Part shown: positions 17,298-24,919 of the stretch, piece by piece
How the letters are laid out: each line of letters begins with the position of its first letter
How positions within the stretch are numbered: position 1 is the first letter of the stretch
Assembly: GCF_028290495.1 (NCBI RefSeq)
Contig: NZ_JAQGJT010000169.1
Location: forward strand, 1-43,926
Source: Tardiphaga sp.
Lineage (GTDB): Bacteria; Pseudomonadota; Alphaproteobacteria; Rhizobiales; Xanthobacteraceae
Direction: 5' to 3'
DNA length: 43,926 bases
Made by a program: the position numbers and the translations under genes
The notes under the pieces: generated by a model
Databases searched by the model: none
What the model saw: the letters and a program-made list of their open reading frames with translations, nothing else
Told to the model about the DNA's origin: nothing

Positions 17298-18989
17298 TCA
17301 CTGCGGGTGCGGGTCCGAATCGCCGTCGATGTCGCTGCGGCGGAGCAGATAATCCAGCCCGCCGACGCGGTACCAGCGGTGGGCATAGGCCTCCAGCATC
17401 AGATGGTGCTTGCCCTTGTCGTCGGCGTGACTGTGGTCTTCGTCGAGCAGGTTGATCAGGTGTTTGTCCTGCTCGGTTTTGAGACCGACAGCGAACGAGA
17501 CTTCGCTCGGCTTCTCGTCGAGATTATGCACGAACAGCACCGAATTGTTACGCCAGTCGTAACGCATCACCAATACGGCGGGATTGCGGGTCGGGATGAT
17601 CGCGAAGTCACCCCAGCCGATCTCCGGCACTTCCTTGCGCATCCGGATCATGCGCTCGGTCCAGTTCAGCATCGAGTTGGGATCGCGGCGCTGCTTGGCG
17701 ACGTTGACGTGATCGTAGCCGTAGGGGCCTTTATCGATCACCGGATTTTTCGGCCTGTCATGCTTGGTAAAACCGGCCTGCGGCTCGGTGGACCACTGCA
17801 TCGGCGTGCGCGCACAATTGCGCTCAGGCAACGAGAGGTCGTCACCCATCGCGATCTCGTCGCCATAGCGCAGCACCGGCGTGCCCGGCAGCGTGTACAT
17901 CAGGCTGTAGGCCAGCTCGAGCCGGCGGCGGTCGCCGCCCAGCATCGGCGCGAGGCGGCGGCGGATTCCGCGATCGTACAGCTGCATGGATTTATCCGGG
18001 CCGAATTTTTCGAACACCGTCTGGCGTTGCGCCTCGGTCAGGCGGCCGAGATCGAGTTCGTCGTGGTTGCGCAGAAACAGGCCCCATTGCGCTGTCGCCG
18101 GCCGCGGCTTTGTGACTTTCAGCGCCGCCGCCAGCGTGCGCGCGTCGCCGGAGGCCAGCGCATAGAACAGGTTCTGATTGACCTGGAAGTTGAACATCAT
18201 CTGCATGCGATCGCCGTCATCGCCGAAATACTCCATGTCGGTCTCGGGCTCGACGTTGGCTTCGGCGAGGATGATGGCGTCGCCCTTGCGCCACTGCAGG
18301 AATTCGCGAAAGGCGCGCAGCATGTCGTATTGTTCGATCGGCTTGTTGACCTTTGGCCCCTTGGTGGCAATCACGAAGGGCACTGCGTCCATGCGGAAGC
18401 CGGAGACGCCGAGCTGCAGCCAGAAGCCCATGATCTTGAGAATCTCGGCCTGCACATGCGGGTTCGAAGTGCTGAGGTCGGGCTGGAAGTCATAGAAGCG
18501 GTGAAAAAACCACGCCTTGGCGTCCTTGTCATGGGTCCATGTGGATTTCTGCACGCCGGGAAACACCATACCCTTGTTGGCATTGGCCGGCTTCTTGTCT
18601 GACCAGACGTACCAGTCGCGGTATTTTGAATTCTTCGCGCTCCGGGCGTCCTTGAACCAGGCGTGCTGGTCGGAAGTGTGGTTGACGACGAGGTCGATGA
18701 TGACGCGGATGCCGCGCTGGTGGCAGCCGTGGGTGAATTCGACGAAATCGCCGAGCGTGCCGTAGCGCGGGTCGACGCCGTAATAGTCGGAGATGTCGTA
18801 GCCGTCATCCTTGCTGGGTGAGGGCTGGAACGGCATCAGCCAGATCGCGGTGACGCCGAGTCCGTCGAGATAATCCAGCCGTCGCGTCAGCCCCTTGAAG
18901 TCGCCGACGCCGTCGCCGTCGGCATCCATGAAGCTGCCGACTGACAGACAATAAAACACGGCGTTCTTGTACCAGAGATCGTCGATCAT
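17298..18989 (-). CDS. Trehalose-synthase-like GH13 enzyme (maltose alpha-D-glucosyltransferase family)
   Basis: 563 residues from ATG 18989. GH13 barrel beginning WYKNAVFYCLSVGSFMDADGD, with Asp201 in SGFRMDAVPF, Glu243 in LAEANVEP and Asp310 in RNHDELDLG; the combination is typical of TreS (GH13_16), which interconverts maltose and trehalose. It lacks the C-terminal maltokinase domain seen in long TreS fusions. Single-domain TreS and plain alpha-amylase-like homologues both exist, so the exact reaction is less certain than the fold. With glgX and the alpha-glucosidase nearby it fits storage-sugar and osmoprotectant metabolism. Confidence 0.82.
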   Translation of the reverse strand: MIDDLWYKNAVFYCLSVGSFMDADGDGVGDFKGLTRRLDYLDGLGVTAIWLMPFQPSPSKDDGYDISDYYGVDPRYGTLGDFVEFTHGCHQRGIRVIIDLVVNHTSDQHAWFKDARSAKNSKYRDWYVWSDKKPANANKGMVFPGVQKSTWTHDKDAKAWFFHRFYDFQPDLSTSNPHVQAEILKIMGFWLQLGVSGFRMDAVPFVIATKGPKVNKPIEQYDMLRAFREFLQWRKGDAIILAEANVEPETDMEYFGDDGDRMQMMFNFQVNQNLFYALASGDARTLAAALKVTKPRPATAQWGLFLRNHDELDLGRLTEAQRQTVFEKFGPDKSMQLYDRGIRRRLAPMLGGDRRRLELAYSLMYTLPGTPVLRYGDEIAMGDDLSLPERNCARTPMQWSTEPQAGFTKHDRPKNPVIDKGPYGYDHVNVAKQRRDPNSMLNWTERMIRMRKEVPEIGWGDFAIIPTRNPAVLVMRYDWRNNSVLFVHNLDEKPSEVSFAVGLKTEQDKHLINLLDEDHSHADDKGKHHLMLEAYAHRWYRVGGLDYLLRRSDIDGDSDPHPQ

Positions 18990-19063
18990 GAGGGCACCGG
19001 TATGTGATGACGGTGTGGATCAAGTCGCGCGGCGGGCAGGGGTTCCGATTAGCCCTCTTCGCT

Positions 19064-19207
19064 GTCGTCCCGGACAAGTGAGCGCAGCGAACGCCGATCC
19101 GGGACTCATCCCCTCCGAGCCTGCAGTTAAGAATAGAGTAGCGCGTCACATAACGACAGCGTGTATGGGGCCCGGCTTGCGCTCGCAAGTTCGCTTACCG
19201 GGACGAC
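19064..19207. repeat. Palindromic intergenic repeat element (type A)
   Basis: Outer arms GTCGTCCCGG (19064-19073) and CCGGGACGAC (19198-19207) are perfect complements, with further short inverted segments (ATCCGGGA, CCCGGCTTGCG) inside. It resembles the multi-copy extragenic palindromes of Bradyrhizobium-type genomes. It lies in the 368-bp gap between two minus-strand genes (18990-19357), which otherwise holds the promoter of the trehalose-synthase-like gene, a terminator and no protein gene. Confidence 0.75.
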
Positions 19208-19275
19208 GCGGAGTTTTCTACTTCTTCTCTCCCGTCAGCCGCAGCTCCGCTATGTCCGGGGGAGAAGGACGAAAG

Positions 19276-19306
19276 AAAAAGGCGCCGCCGATTGCTCGGC
19301 GACGCC
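19276..19306 (-). terminator. Intrinsic terminator for the 19358-20956 gene
   Basis: Stem GGCGCCGCCGA (19281-19291) with TCGGCGACGCC (19296-19306), one wobble pair, 4-nt loop; AAAAA at 19276-19280 gives the T-run on the minus strand. It lies 51 bp after the stop of the binding-protein gene. Confidence 0.85.
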
Positions 19307-19357
19307 TGATGATGTGCAGCTGACTGTAAAGCAGAAGCTGTTATGCGAAGACCCAGC

Positions 19358-20956
19358 TCAGTCCATGCTGATCGTCGTCAGATCCTGGAACCAGTGCTGC
19401 GCCTGCACGAACTTCTTCACCTTCGGAGACAGCGCGTGCGGGTTGGTGTCGTGGACGACCCAGACCAGCACGGCGTCGTCGACGATCAGCGAATGCGCCT
19501 GGGCGATCAACTCATCCTGCTTGGTAGCGTCGAAACTGTTCTTCGCTTCGTCGATCAGCGCATCGACCTTCGGATTTTTGTAGCCGCCCCAGTTGACGCC
19601 GACCGGCGCGACCTGGCGCGAGTCGAAGAAGCGGACGATGGCGTAAAGCGGGTCCGAGGTGACGTAAGCGATGTTGTTCGCGGTGATGCCCTTCATGCTG
19701 TCGTCGGCCGCGCCCTTGCGCCAGGCCGTGTAGAGCACTTCGAGCTCGACGACCTTGAACTCGACGTCAACGCCGATTTCCTTGAAGCTCTGCTGCAGGA
19801 ACTCGTTCATTGGTAGCGATAGCATCTGGCCGGTGCCGCCATTGGCGATGATGAAAGTCGCCTTCAGCGGCTTGTCCGGGCCGTAACCGGCTTCCTTCAC
19901 CAGTCGCTTGGCTTCGGCGAGGTCATACTTGATCTTGAAGTCCGGCTTGCCGAACCATGGGCTCGACGGATCGACCTGGCCGATGGCGGGCTTGGCGAGG
20001 CCGTTCATCAGGCCGACGACGGCGTCGCGGTCGATGGCCAGGTTGAGCGCCTTGCGCAGACGAACGTCAGTCCAGGGCGAGCCCGGCAGCACGCTGAGAT
20101 GATAGTTCCAGACGTGCGGTGTGACGTTATCGACGATCTTCATGCCGGCCGATTTCAGCTGCGGCACGGCGTCCGGCGCAGGCGTCTCGATCAGGTCGAC
20201 CTGACCGGCGAGCAGCGCGTTGGTGCGGGTCAGGGCTTCTGGCATCGGCACCAGGACGAGCTTGTCGACCTTGGCGAGACGCTTCTTGTCCCAGTAGTCC
20301 GGGTTCTTCGAGAGCTCGGCGAGTTCGCGCGGCACCAGCTTGGTGAGCTTGAACGGGCCAGTGCCCGACGGCGTGGCAGCGAACTTGTCCCAGTCCTTGC
20401 CGACCTTTTCGTACTGCGCCGGGCTGGAGACCAGGAACCAGAGCATCTGGTAGGGGAAGAACGAGTCGATGGTCTTGGTCGTGATCTCGACGGTGGAATC
20501 ATCGATCTTGGCGTAGCTGGCTACCGACGGCAGGCGAGTCTTGACCTGAGCGCTCTGGCGTTTGTCGAACTGCGGTGCCTTATCATTAAGCACCTTGTCG
20601 AGATTCCACACCACGGCGTCGGCATCGAAGTCGCTGCCGTCATGGAATTTGACGCCCTTGCGCAAAGTGAAGCGCCACTTGGTCTTGTCGGCGGGATCGA
20701 CCTTCCACTCGGTGGCGAGGCCGGGGATCAGTTTGCCCGGTCGGTCGGACACGTCCATCTCCCAAGCGACCAGCGGATCGTAGATGGTGTATCCGGTGAA
20801 CTGGTAGGCGCCAGCCCCGCGGTCGGGCTGACCGGTAGTCAGCGGAATGTCCGCCATCGAGATGCCGTAGCGCACCACCGTCTCGGCTTGCGCCGGTGCG
20901 GAGGCACCCAGCAGCGCGGCGATGGCCGCAACAAAAATAGAATTCCGAACGCGCAT
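19358..20956 (-). CDS. ABC transporter periplasmic solute-binding protein (SBP_bac_5 family), copy 1
   Basis: 532 residues from ATG 20956, preceded by GGAG at about 9 nt. Signal peptide residues 1-24 (cleavage AQA before ETVVRYG). The rest is the large two-domain family 5 binding protein used by dipeptide, oligopeptide, nickel and opine ABC importers, including the TPSGTGPFKLTKLVP-type motif. It is a paralogue of the divergent protein at 21179-22846; both share ADIP-x-TxGQPD and TEWKVD stretches. It has no permease of its own, so it probably feeds the permease pair at 23055-24915. A sigma-54-type promoter lies just upstream (21015-21000). Ligand unknown. Confidence 0.92.
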   Translation of the reverse strand: MRVRNSIFVAAIAALLGASAPAQAETVVRYGISMADIPLTTGQPDRGAGAYQFTGYTIYDPLVAWEMDVSDRPGKLIPGLATEWKVDPADKTKWRFTLRKGVKFHDGSDFDADAVVWNLDKVLNDKAPQFDKRQSAQVKTRLPSVASYAKIDDSTVEITTKTIDSFFPYQMLWFLVSSPAQYEKVGKDWDKFAATPSGTGPFKLTKLVPRELAELSKNPDYWDKKRLAKVDKLVLVPMPEALTRTNALLAGQVDLIETPAPDAVPQLKSAGMKIVDNVTPHVWNYHLSVLPGSPWTDVRLRKALNLAIDRDAVVGLMNGLAKPAIGQVDPSSPWFGKPDFKIKYDLAEAKRLVKEAGYGPDKPLKATFIIANGGTGQMLSLPMNEFLQQSFKEIGVDVEFKVVELEVLYTAWRKGAADDSMKGITANNIAYVTSDPLYAIVRFFDSRQVAPVGVNWGGYKNPKVDALIDEAKNSFDATKQDELIAQAHSLIVDDAVLVWVVHDTNPHALSPKVKKFVQAQHWFQDLTTISMD

Positions 20957-20999
20957 TAAACCAAGCTCCATTGATGGGGGGCGAGAGTCGCCCAATACC

Positions 21000-21015
21000 T
21001 GCAAGCTTGATGCCA
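21000..21015 (-). promoter_or_regulatory. Candidate sigma-54 promoter for binding protein copy 1
   Basis: Read on the minus strand: TGGCATCAAGCTTGCA, with the -24 GG and -12 GC dinucleotides exactly 10 bp apart, as required by RpoN. It matches the consensus TGGCACG-N4-TTGCA except at two bases. Transcription would start near 20989, giving a leader of about 33 nt that contains the GGAG ribosome-binding site. Confidence 0.75.
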
Positions 21016-21052
21016 GATTAGGCAGATGCTGATGCCCTGTGTGCCAGTCGGA

Positions 21053-21067
21053 GGCTGTGCCACAGCC
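21053..21067. promoter_or_regulatory. Perfect 15-bp palindrome between the two sigma-54 promoters
   Basis: GGCTGTG-C-CACAGCC, 7-bp arms around one base. A partial copy, CTGTGTGCCAG, lies at 21037-21047, with its CTGTG 18 bp from that of the full site. The location between two divergent -24/-12 elements suits an activator or enhancer-binding-protein site. It does not match the usual NtrC site. Other local symmetry: TGCC-N6-GGCA at 21011-21024. Confidence 0.5.
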
Positions 21068-21097
21068 CGAGTCATCCGGGCGCCGACGCGCGATCGA

Positions 21098-21114
21098 TGG
21101 CACGGGCGTTGCAT
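21098..21114 (+). promoter_or_regulatory. Sigma-54 promoter for binding protein copy 2 and the ABC operon
   Basis: TGGCACGGGCGTTGCAT is a perfect match to the RpoN consensus TGGCACG-N4-TTGCA/T, with GG and GC 10 bp apart. Transcription would start near 21125, about 54 nt before the ATG at 21179. Confidence 0.88.
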
Positions 21115-21178
21115 AAGAATTAGCCAGTGAGTTAGGCTGCCAAGCCGAACCATCCAATCTCTATGGGGACTGACATTG

Positions 21179-22846
21179 ATGCGTATCGAAAAGCCGACCA
21201 AGAGCCGCCTTGCGCTGACGATCGCCATGCTGGGCATGGCGACTGCGCTGACCCTGCCACAGGCAGCGCGCGCTGAAACAGTTCTGCGCATTGGCATGAC
21301 TGCTGCCGATATTCCGCGCACGCTCGGGCAGCCCGACCAGGGCTTTGAGGGCAATCGCTTCACCGGCAACACGATGTATGACGGCCTGACCGGCTGGGAT
21401 CTTTCGTCCGCCACCAAAGCAAGCGTGGTGATCCCGGCGCTCTCCACCGAATGGAAGGTGGATGATGCCGACAAGAAGAAGTGGATCTTCAAGCTGCGCC
21501 CCGGCGTCACCTTCCATGACGGCTCGCCGTTCAACGCCGACGCCGTGGTGTGGAACGTCGAGAAGGTGTTGAAGCAGGATGCGCCGCAGTTCGACGCCAG
21601 CCAGGTCGGCGTCACCGCGTCGCGCATGCCGACGCTGGTTTCGGCGAAGAAGATCGATGACATGACAGTGGAGTTGACCACCAAGGAGCCGGACTCGTTC
21701 CTGCCGATCAACCTCACCAATCTCTATATGGCCAGCCCGGCCAAGTGGCAGGCCTTCTTCGACAAGGCCGAAGGCGCCGACGCCAAGGCGAAGTCGCAGG
21801 CCGCATGGGCGGCGTTTGCCAAGGAGCCCGCCGGCACCGGCCCGTGGAAGATGTCGAAGTTCACGCCGCGCGAGCGTCTCGAGCTGGCGAAGAACGACGC
21901 CTACTGGAATAAGGATCGCGTCCCCAAGGTCGACAAGCTGCTCCTGCTGCCGATGCCGGAAGCCAATGCCCGCACTGCGGCGCTGCTGTCCGGACAAGTT
22001 GACTGGATTGAGGCCCCGGCGCCCGATGCCGTCAAGGAAATCACCGCGCGGGGCTTCAAGATCGAGAAGAACGAGCAGCCGCACGTCTGGCCGTGGCAGT
22101 TCTCACGCATCGAGGGCTCGCCGTGGAACGACATCCGCGTCCGCAAGGCCGCCAATCTCTGCATCGACCGCGAGGGGCTGCGCGACGGCCTGCTCGCCGG
22201 CCTGATGGTGCCCGCCACCGGCACCTTCGAGCCCGGCCATCCCTGGCGCGGCAAGCCGACCTTCCAGATCAAGTATGATCTCGCCGCCGCGCAGGCGTTG
22301 ATGAAGGAAGCCGGCTACGGCCCGGGCAAGAAGCTGTCGGTGAAGACCCAGACGTCGGCGTCGGGCTCCGGCCAGATGCTGCCGCTGCCGATGAACGAGT
22401 ATCTGCAGCAGGCGCTGGCGGAGTGCTACTTCGATGTGAAGCTCGACGTCATTGAATGGAATACGCTGTTCACCAACTGGCGCCGCGGCGCCAAGGACGC
22501 GTCGGCCAACGGCGCCAACGCCACCAACGTGACCTTTGCGGCGATGGACCCGTTCTTCGCGCTGGTGCGCTTCCTGCAGTCGGGAATGGCGCCGCCGGTC
22601 TCCAACAACTGGGGTTTCATCAACAACCCGAAGTTCGACGAGCTGGTGACCAAGGCGCGCACGACGTTCGATGCCGCGGCGCGTGACGAGGCCTTGGCCG
22701 AGCTCAACGCCGCCTCGATCGATGATGCTGCGTTCCTCTACGTTGCCCACGACGTCGGTCCGCGCGCGCTGAGCCCGAAGATCAAGGGCTTCGTGCAGCC
22801 GAAGAGCTGGTTCATCGACTTCTCGTCGGTGTCGATGACGCCGTAA
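21179..22846 (+). CDS. ABC transporter periplasmic solute-binding protein (SBP_bac_5 family), copy 2
   Basis: 555 residues from ATG 21179. Signal peptide residues 1-32 (cleavage ARA before ETVLRIG). Family 5 periplasmic binding protein with the usual EPAGTGPWKMSKFTPRERLEL segment. It is paralogous to the divergent protein on the other strand and is the first gene of the ABC operon that continues with two permeases at 23055. A consensus sigma-54 promoter directs it. A repeat with three hairpins follows and probably sets its higher expression over the permeases. Substrate unknown; the amidase in the same operon suggests an amide- or ureido-containing compound. Confidence 0.93.
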   Translation: MRIEKPTKSRLALTIAMLGMATALTLPQAARAETVLRIGMTAADIPRTLGQPDQGFEGNRFTGNTMYDGLTGWDLSSATKASVVIPALSTEWKVDDADKKKWIFKLRPGVTFHDGSPFNADAVVWNVEKVLKQDAPQFDASQVGVTASRMPTLVSAKKIDDMTVELTTKEPDSFLPINLTNLYMASPAKWQAFFDKAEGADAKAKSQAAWAAFAKEPAGTGPWKMSKFTPRERLELAKNDAYWNKDRVPKVDKLLLLPMPEANARTAALLSGQVDWIEAPAPDAVKEITARGFKIEKNEQPHVWPWQFSRIEGSPWNDIRVRKAANLCIDREGLRDGLLAGLMVPATGTFEPGHPWRGKPTFQIKYDLAAAQALMKEAGYGPGKKLSVKTQTSASGSGQMLPLPMNEYLQQALAECYFDVKLDVIEWNTLFTNWRRGAKDASANGANATNVTFAAMDPFFALVRFLQSGMAPPVSNNWGFINNPKFDELVTKARTTFDAAARDEALAELNAASIDDAAFLYVAHDVGPRALSPKIKGFVQPKSWFIDFSSVSMTP

Positions 22847-22878
22847 GTAGCGGGCGTGCTTTGATCGAAGCGCTGTTT

Positions 22879-23009
22879 CTTCCCTCTCCCCGTGTGGGAG
22901 AGGGAAGACGCGCGATAGCGCGGCCGGGTGAGGGGTCGTGTCTCGCTCCGTAGACCCCTCATCCGACGCGGACTTCGTCAGCGCCACCTTCTCCTACAAG
23001 GGGAGAAGG
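22879..23009. repeat. Palindromic repeat element inside the ABC operon (type B)
   Basis: Three hairpins in series: CTTCCCTCTCCC (22879-22890) with GGGAGAGGGAAG (22896-22907), perfect 12 bp; GTGAGGGGTC with GACCCCTCAT further on (about 22928-22965); and CCTTCTCC (22987-22994) with GGAGAAGG (23002-23009). None is followed by a T-run. It fills most of the 208-bp gap between the binding-protein and permease genes. Confidence 0.75.
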
Positions 23010-23054
23010 AAGGAAGAATGAGCCACTTGGCTCTCATTGAACCGAAGGTGATCT

Positions 23055-24008
23055 TTGTTCGTCTATATCGCGCGGCGTATTGTTTATGTGATCCCGGTCG
23101 TCGTCAGTGTGGCGCTGGTGTGCTTTCTGCTGGTGCACATCACCCCCGGGGATCCCCTCGTCGCCATTCTTCCCGCTGACGCGTCGCAGGAACTCGCGGC
23201 GCAATTGCGCATCGCCTACGGCTTCGACCGGCCGCTGCCGGTGCAGTTCGGCCTGTGGCTGTGGCGCGCGCTGCACGGCGATCTCGGCAATTCCATCGCC
23301 ACCGGCCGCCCGGTGCTGGCCGAAGTGCTGCGTGCCGTCAGCAACACCGTCACGTTGGCGATTGCCGCGGCCGCGATCGGCTTCACGCTCGGTCTCTTTT
23401 TTGGGCTGATCGCTGGCTATTTCCGCGATACCTGGGTCGACAAGGTAGCGACCTCGATCGCGATTGCCGGCGTCTCGGTGCCGCATTACTGGCTCGGGAT
23501 GGTGCTGGTCATCATCTTCTCGGTGCAACTGAACTGGCTGCCCGCCGTCGGCGCTGGCCCCGGCGGCTCCGGTTCGTGGGCCTGGGACTGGGAGCACATC
23601 AAATATCTGGTGTTGCCGGCGATCACCACCTCGGTGATCCCGATGGGTATCATCACCCGCACGGTGCGCGCGCTGACTGGCGACATCCTCTCGCAGGATT
23701 TCGTTGAGGCGCTGCGGGCCAAGGGCCTGCATGAGACGAGTGTGTTTCGCCACGTCATCAAGAACGCCGCGCCGACCGCTCTGGCGGTGATGGGTCTGCA
23801 GCTCGGTTACATGCTCGGCGGCTCGATCCTGATCGAGACGGTGTTCTCCTGGCCGGGCTCCGGCCTGCTGCTGAATTCGGCGATCTTCCAGCGCGACCTG
23901 CCGTTGCTGCAGGGCACGATCCTGGTGCTGGCGCTGTTCTTCGTGTTCCTCAATCTCCTGGTCGATATCGCGCAGGCCGCGATCGATCCGCGCATCAAGC
24001 GGAGCTGA
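23055..24008 (+). CDS. ABC transporter permease, DppB/OppB-like
   Basis: 317 residues from TTG 23055, preceded by AAGGTG at about 5 nt. Six predicted membrane helices and the EAA-type cytoplasmic loop (EALRAKGLHETSVFRHVIKNA) that contacts the ATPase. The N-terminal MFVYIARRIVYVIPVVVSVALVCFLLVHITPGDP pattern is typical of the first permease of peptide/opine importers (shown only in part: residues 1-34). It pairs with the next gene, 19 bp downstream. Confidence 0.92.
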   Translation: MFVYIARRIVYVIPVVVSVALVCFLLVHITPGDPLVAILPADASQELAAQLRIAYGFDRPLPVQFGLWLWRALHGDLGNSIATGRPVLAEVLRAVSNTVTLAIAAAAIGFTLGLFFGLIAGYFRDTWVDKVATSIAIAGVSVPHYWLGMVLVIIFSVQLNWLPAVGAGPGGSGSWAWDWEHIKYLVLPAITTSVIPMGIITRTVRALTGDILSQDFVEALRAKGLHETSVFRHVIKNAAPTALAVMGLQLGYMLGGSILIETVFSWPGSGLLLNSAIFQRDLPLLQGTILVLALFFVFLNLLVDIAQAAIDPRIKRS

Positions 24009-24027
24009 CCATGACGGGTACTCACTC

Positions 24028-24915
24028 ATGACCGCGATGACCGACACCGCCCTGCAAGCCGCGCCCGCGCATGCCGCGCGCGGCTACTGGGCCACGGTGG
24101 GCCGACGTATCGTCCGCGACAAGGTCAGCATGACCTGTGCGGCCATCCTCCTTCTGATCCTGCTCGGCGCGCTGTTTGCGCCGTGGCTCGGCCTCGCCGA
24201 TCCCTATCAGGGTTCGATGATCCGCCGGCTGCGCCACATCGGTACGCCGAACTATCCGCTCGGCACCGACGAACTCGGCCGCGACATGCTGGCGCGACTG
24301 ATCTATGGCGGGCGGCTGTCGCTGCTGATCGGCATCCTGCCGGTGATCCTGGCTTTCGTCATCGGCACATCGCTCGGCCTCGTCGCCGGCTATGTCGGCG
24401 GCAAGGTCAATACCGCGATCATGCGCACCGTCGACATCTTCTACGCCTTCCCGTCGGTGCTGCTGGCGATCGCGATTTCCGGCGCGCTGGGGGCCGGCAT
24501 AGTCAATTCGATCGTCTCGCTGACCATCGTGTTCGTGCCGCAGATCACCCGCGTTGCCGAAAGCGTCACTACCGGCGTTCGTAACGCCGATTTCGTCGAG
24601 GCAGCACGCGCTTCCGGCGCGGACGCCTTCACCATCATGCGCGTGCACATGCTCGGCAACGTGCTCGGCACCATCTTCGTCTACGCCACCGGGCTGATCT
24701 CGGTGTCGATGATCCTGGCCTCCGGCCTCTCCTTCCTGGGCCTCGGCACCAAGCCGCCGGAGCCGGAATGGGGCTTGATGCTGAACACGCTGCGCACCGC
24801 GATCTACGTCAATCCCTGGGTGGCGGCGCTGCCTGGCGCGATGATCTTCGCAGTATCGATTTGCTTCAATCTCCTTAGCGATGGCATGCGCAGCGCCATG
24901 GACATCCGGAACTGA
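24028..24915 (+). CDS. ABC transporter permease, DppC/OppC-like
   Basis: 295 residues from ATG 24028. Hydrophobic with five to six membrane helices, the conserved PLGTDELGRDMLARLIYGGR segment after the first helix (about residues 76-95) and the EAA loop VEAARASGADAFTIMRVHML. It forms the inner-membrane channel with the preceding permease. The stop is 4 nt from the next start, so the operon continues tightly. Confidence 0.93.
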   Translation: MTAMTDTALQAAPAHAARGYWATVGRRIVRDKVSMTCAAILLLILLGALFAPWLGLADPYQGSMIRRLRHIGTPNYPLGTDELGRDMLARLIYGGRLSLLIGILPVILAFVIGTSLGLVAGYVGGKVNTAIMRTVDIFYAFPSVLLAIAISGALGAGIVNSIVSLTIVFVPQITRVAESVTTGVRNADFVEAARASGADAFTIMRVHMLGNVLGTIFVYATGLISVSMILASGLSFLGLGTKPPEPEWGLMLNTLRTAIYVNPWVAALPGAMIFAVSICFNLLSDGMRSAMDIRN

Positions 24916-24919
24916 TGTC

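Noticed and set aside
17307..18602. 431-residue open frame on the + strand opposite the trehalose-synthase-like gene
   Set aside because: Antisense of a well-supported GH13 enzyme; the translation is compositionally biased and unrecognisable.
21037..21067. NtrC binding site
   Set aside because: The palindrome GGCTGTG-C-CACAGCC does not match the GCAC-N7-GTGC type NtrC site, so it is listed only as a candidate activator site of unknown identity.
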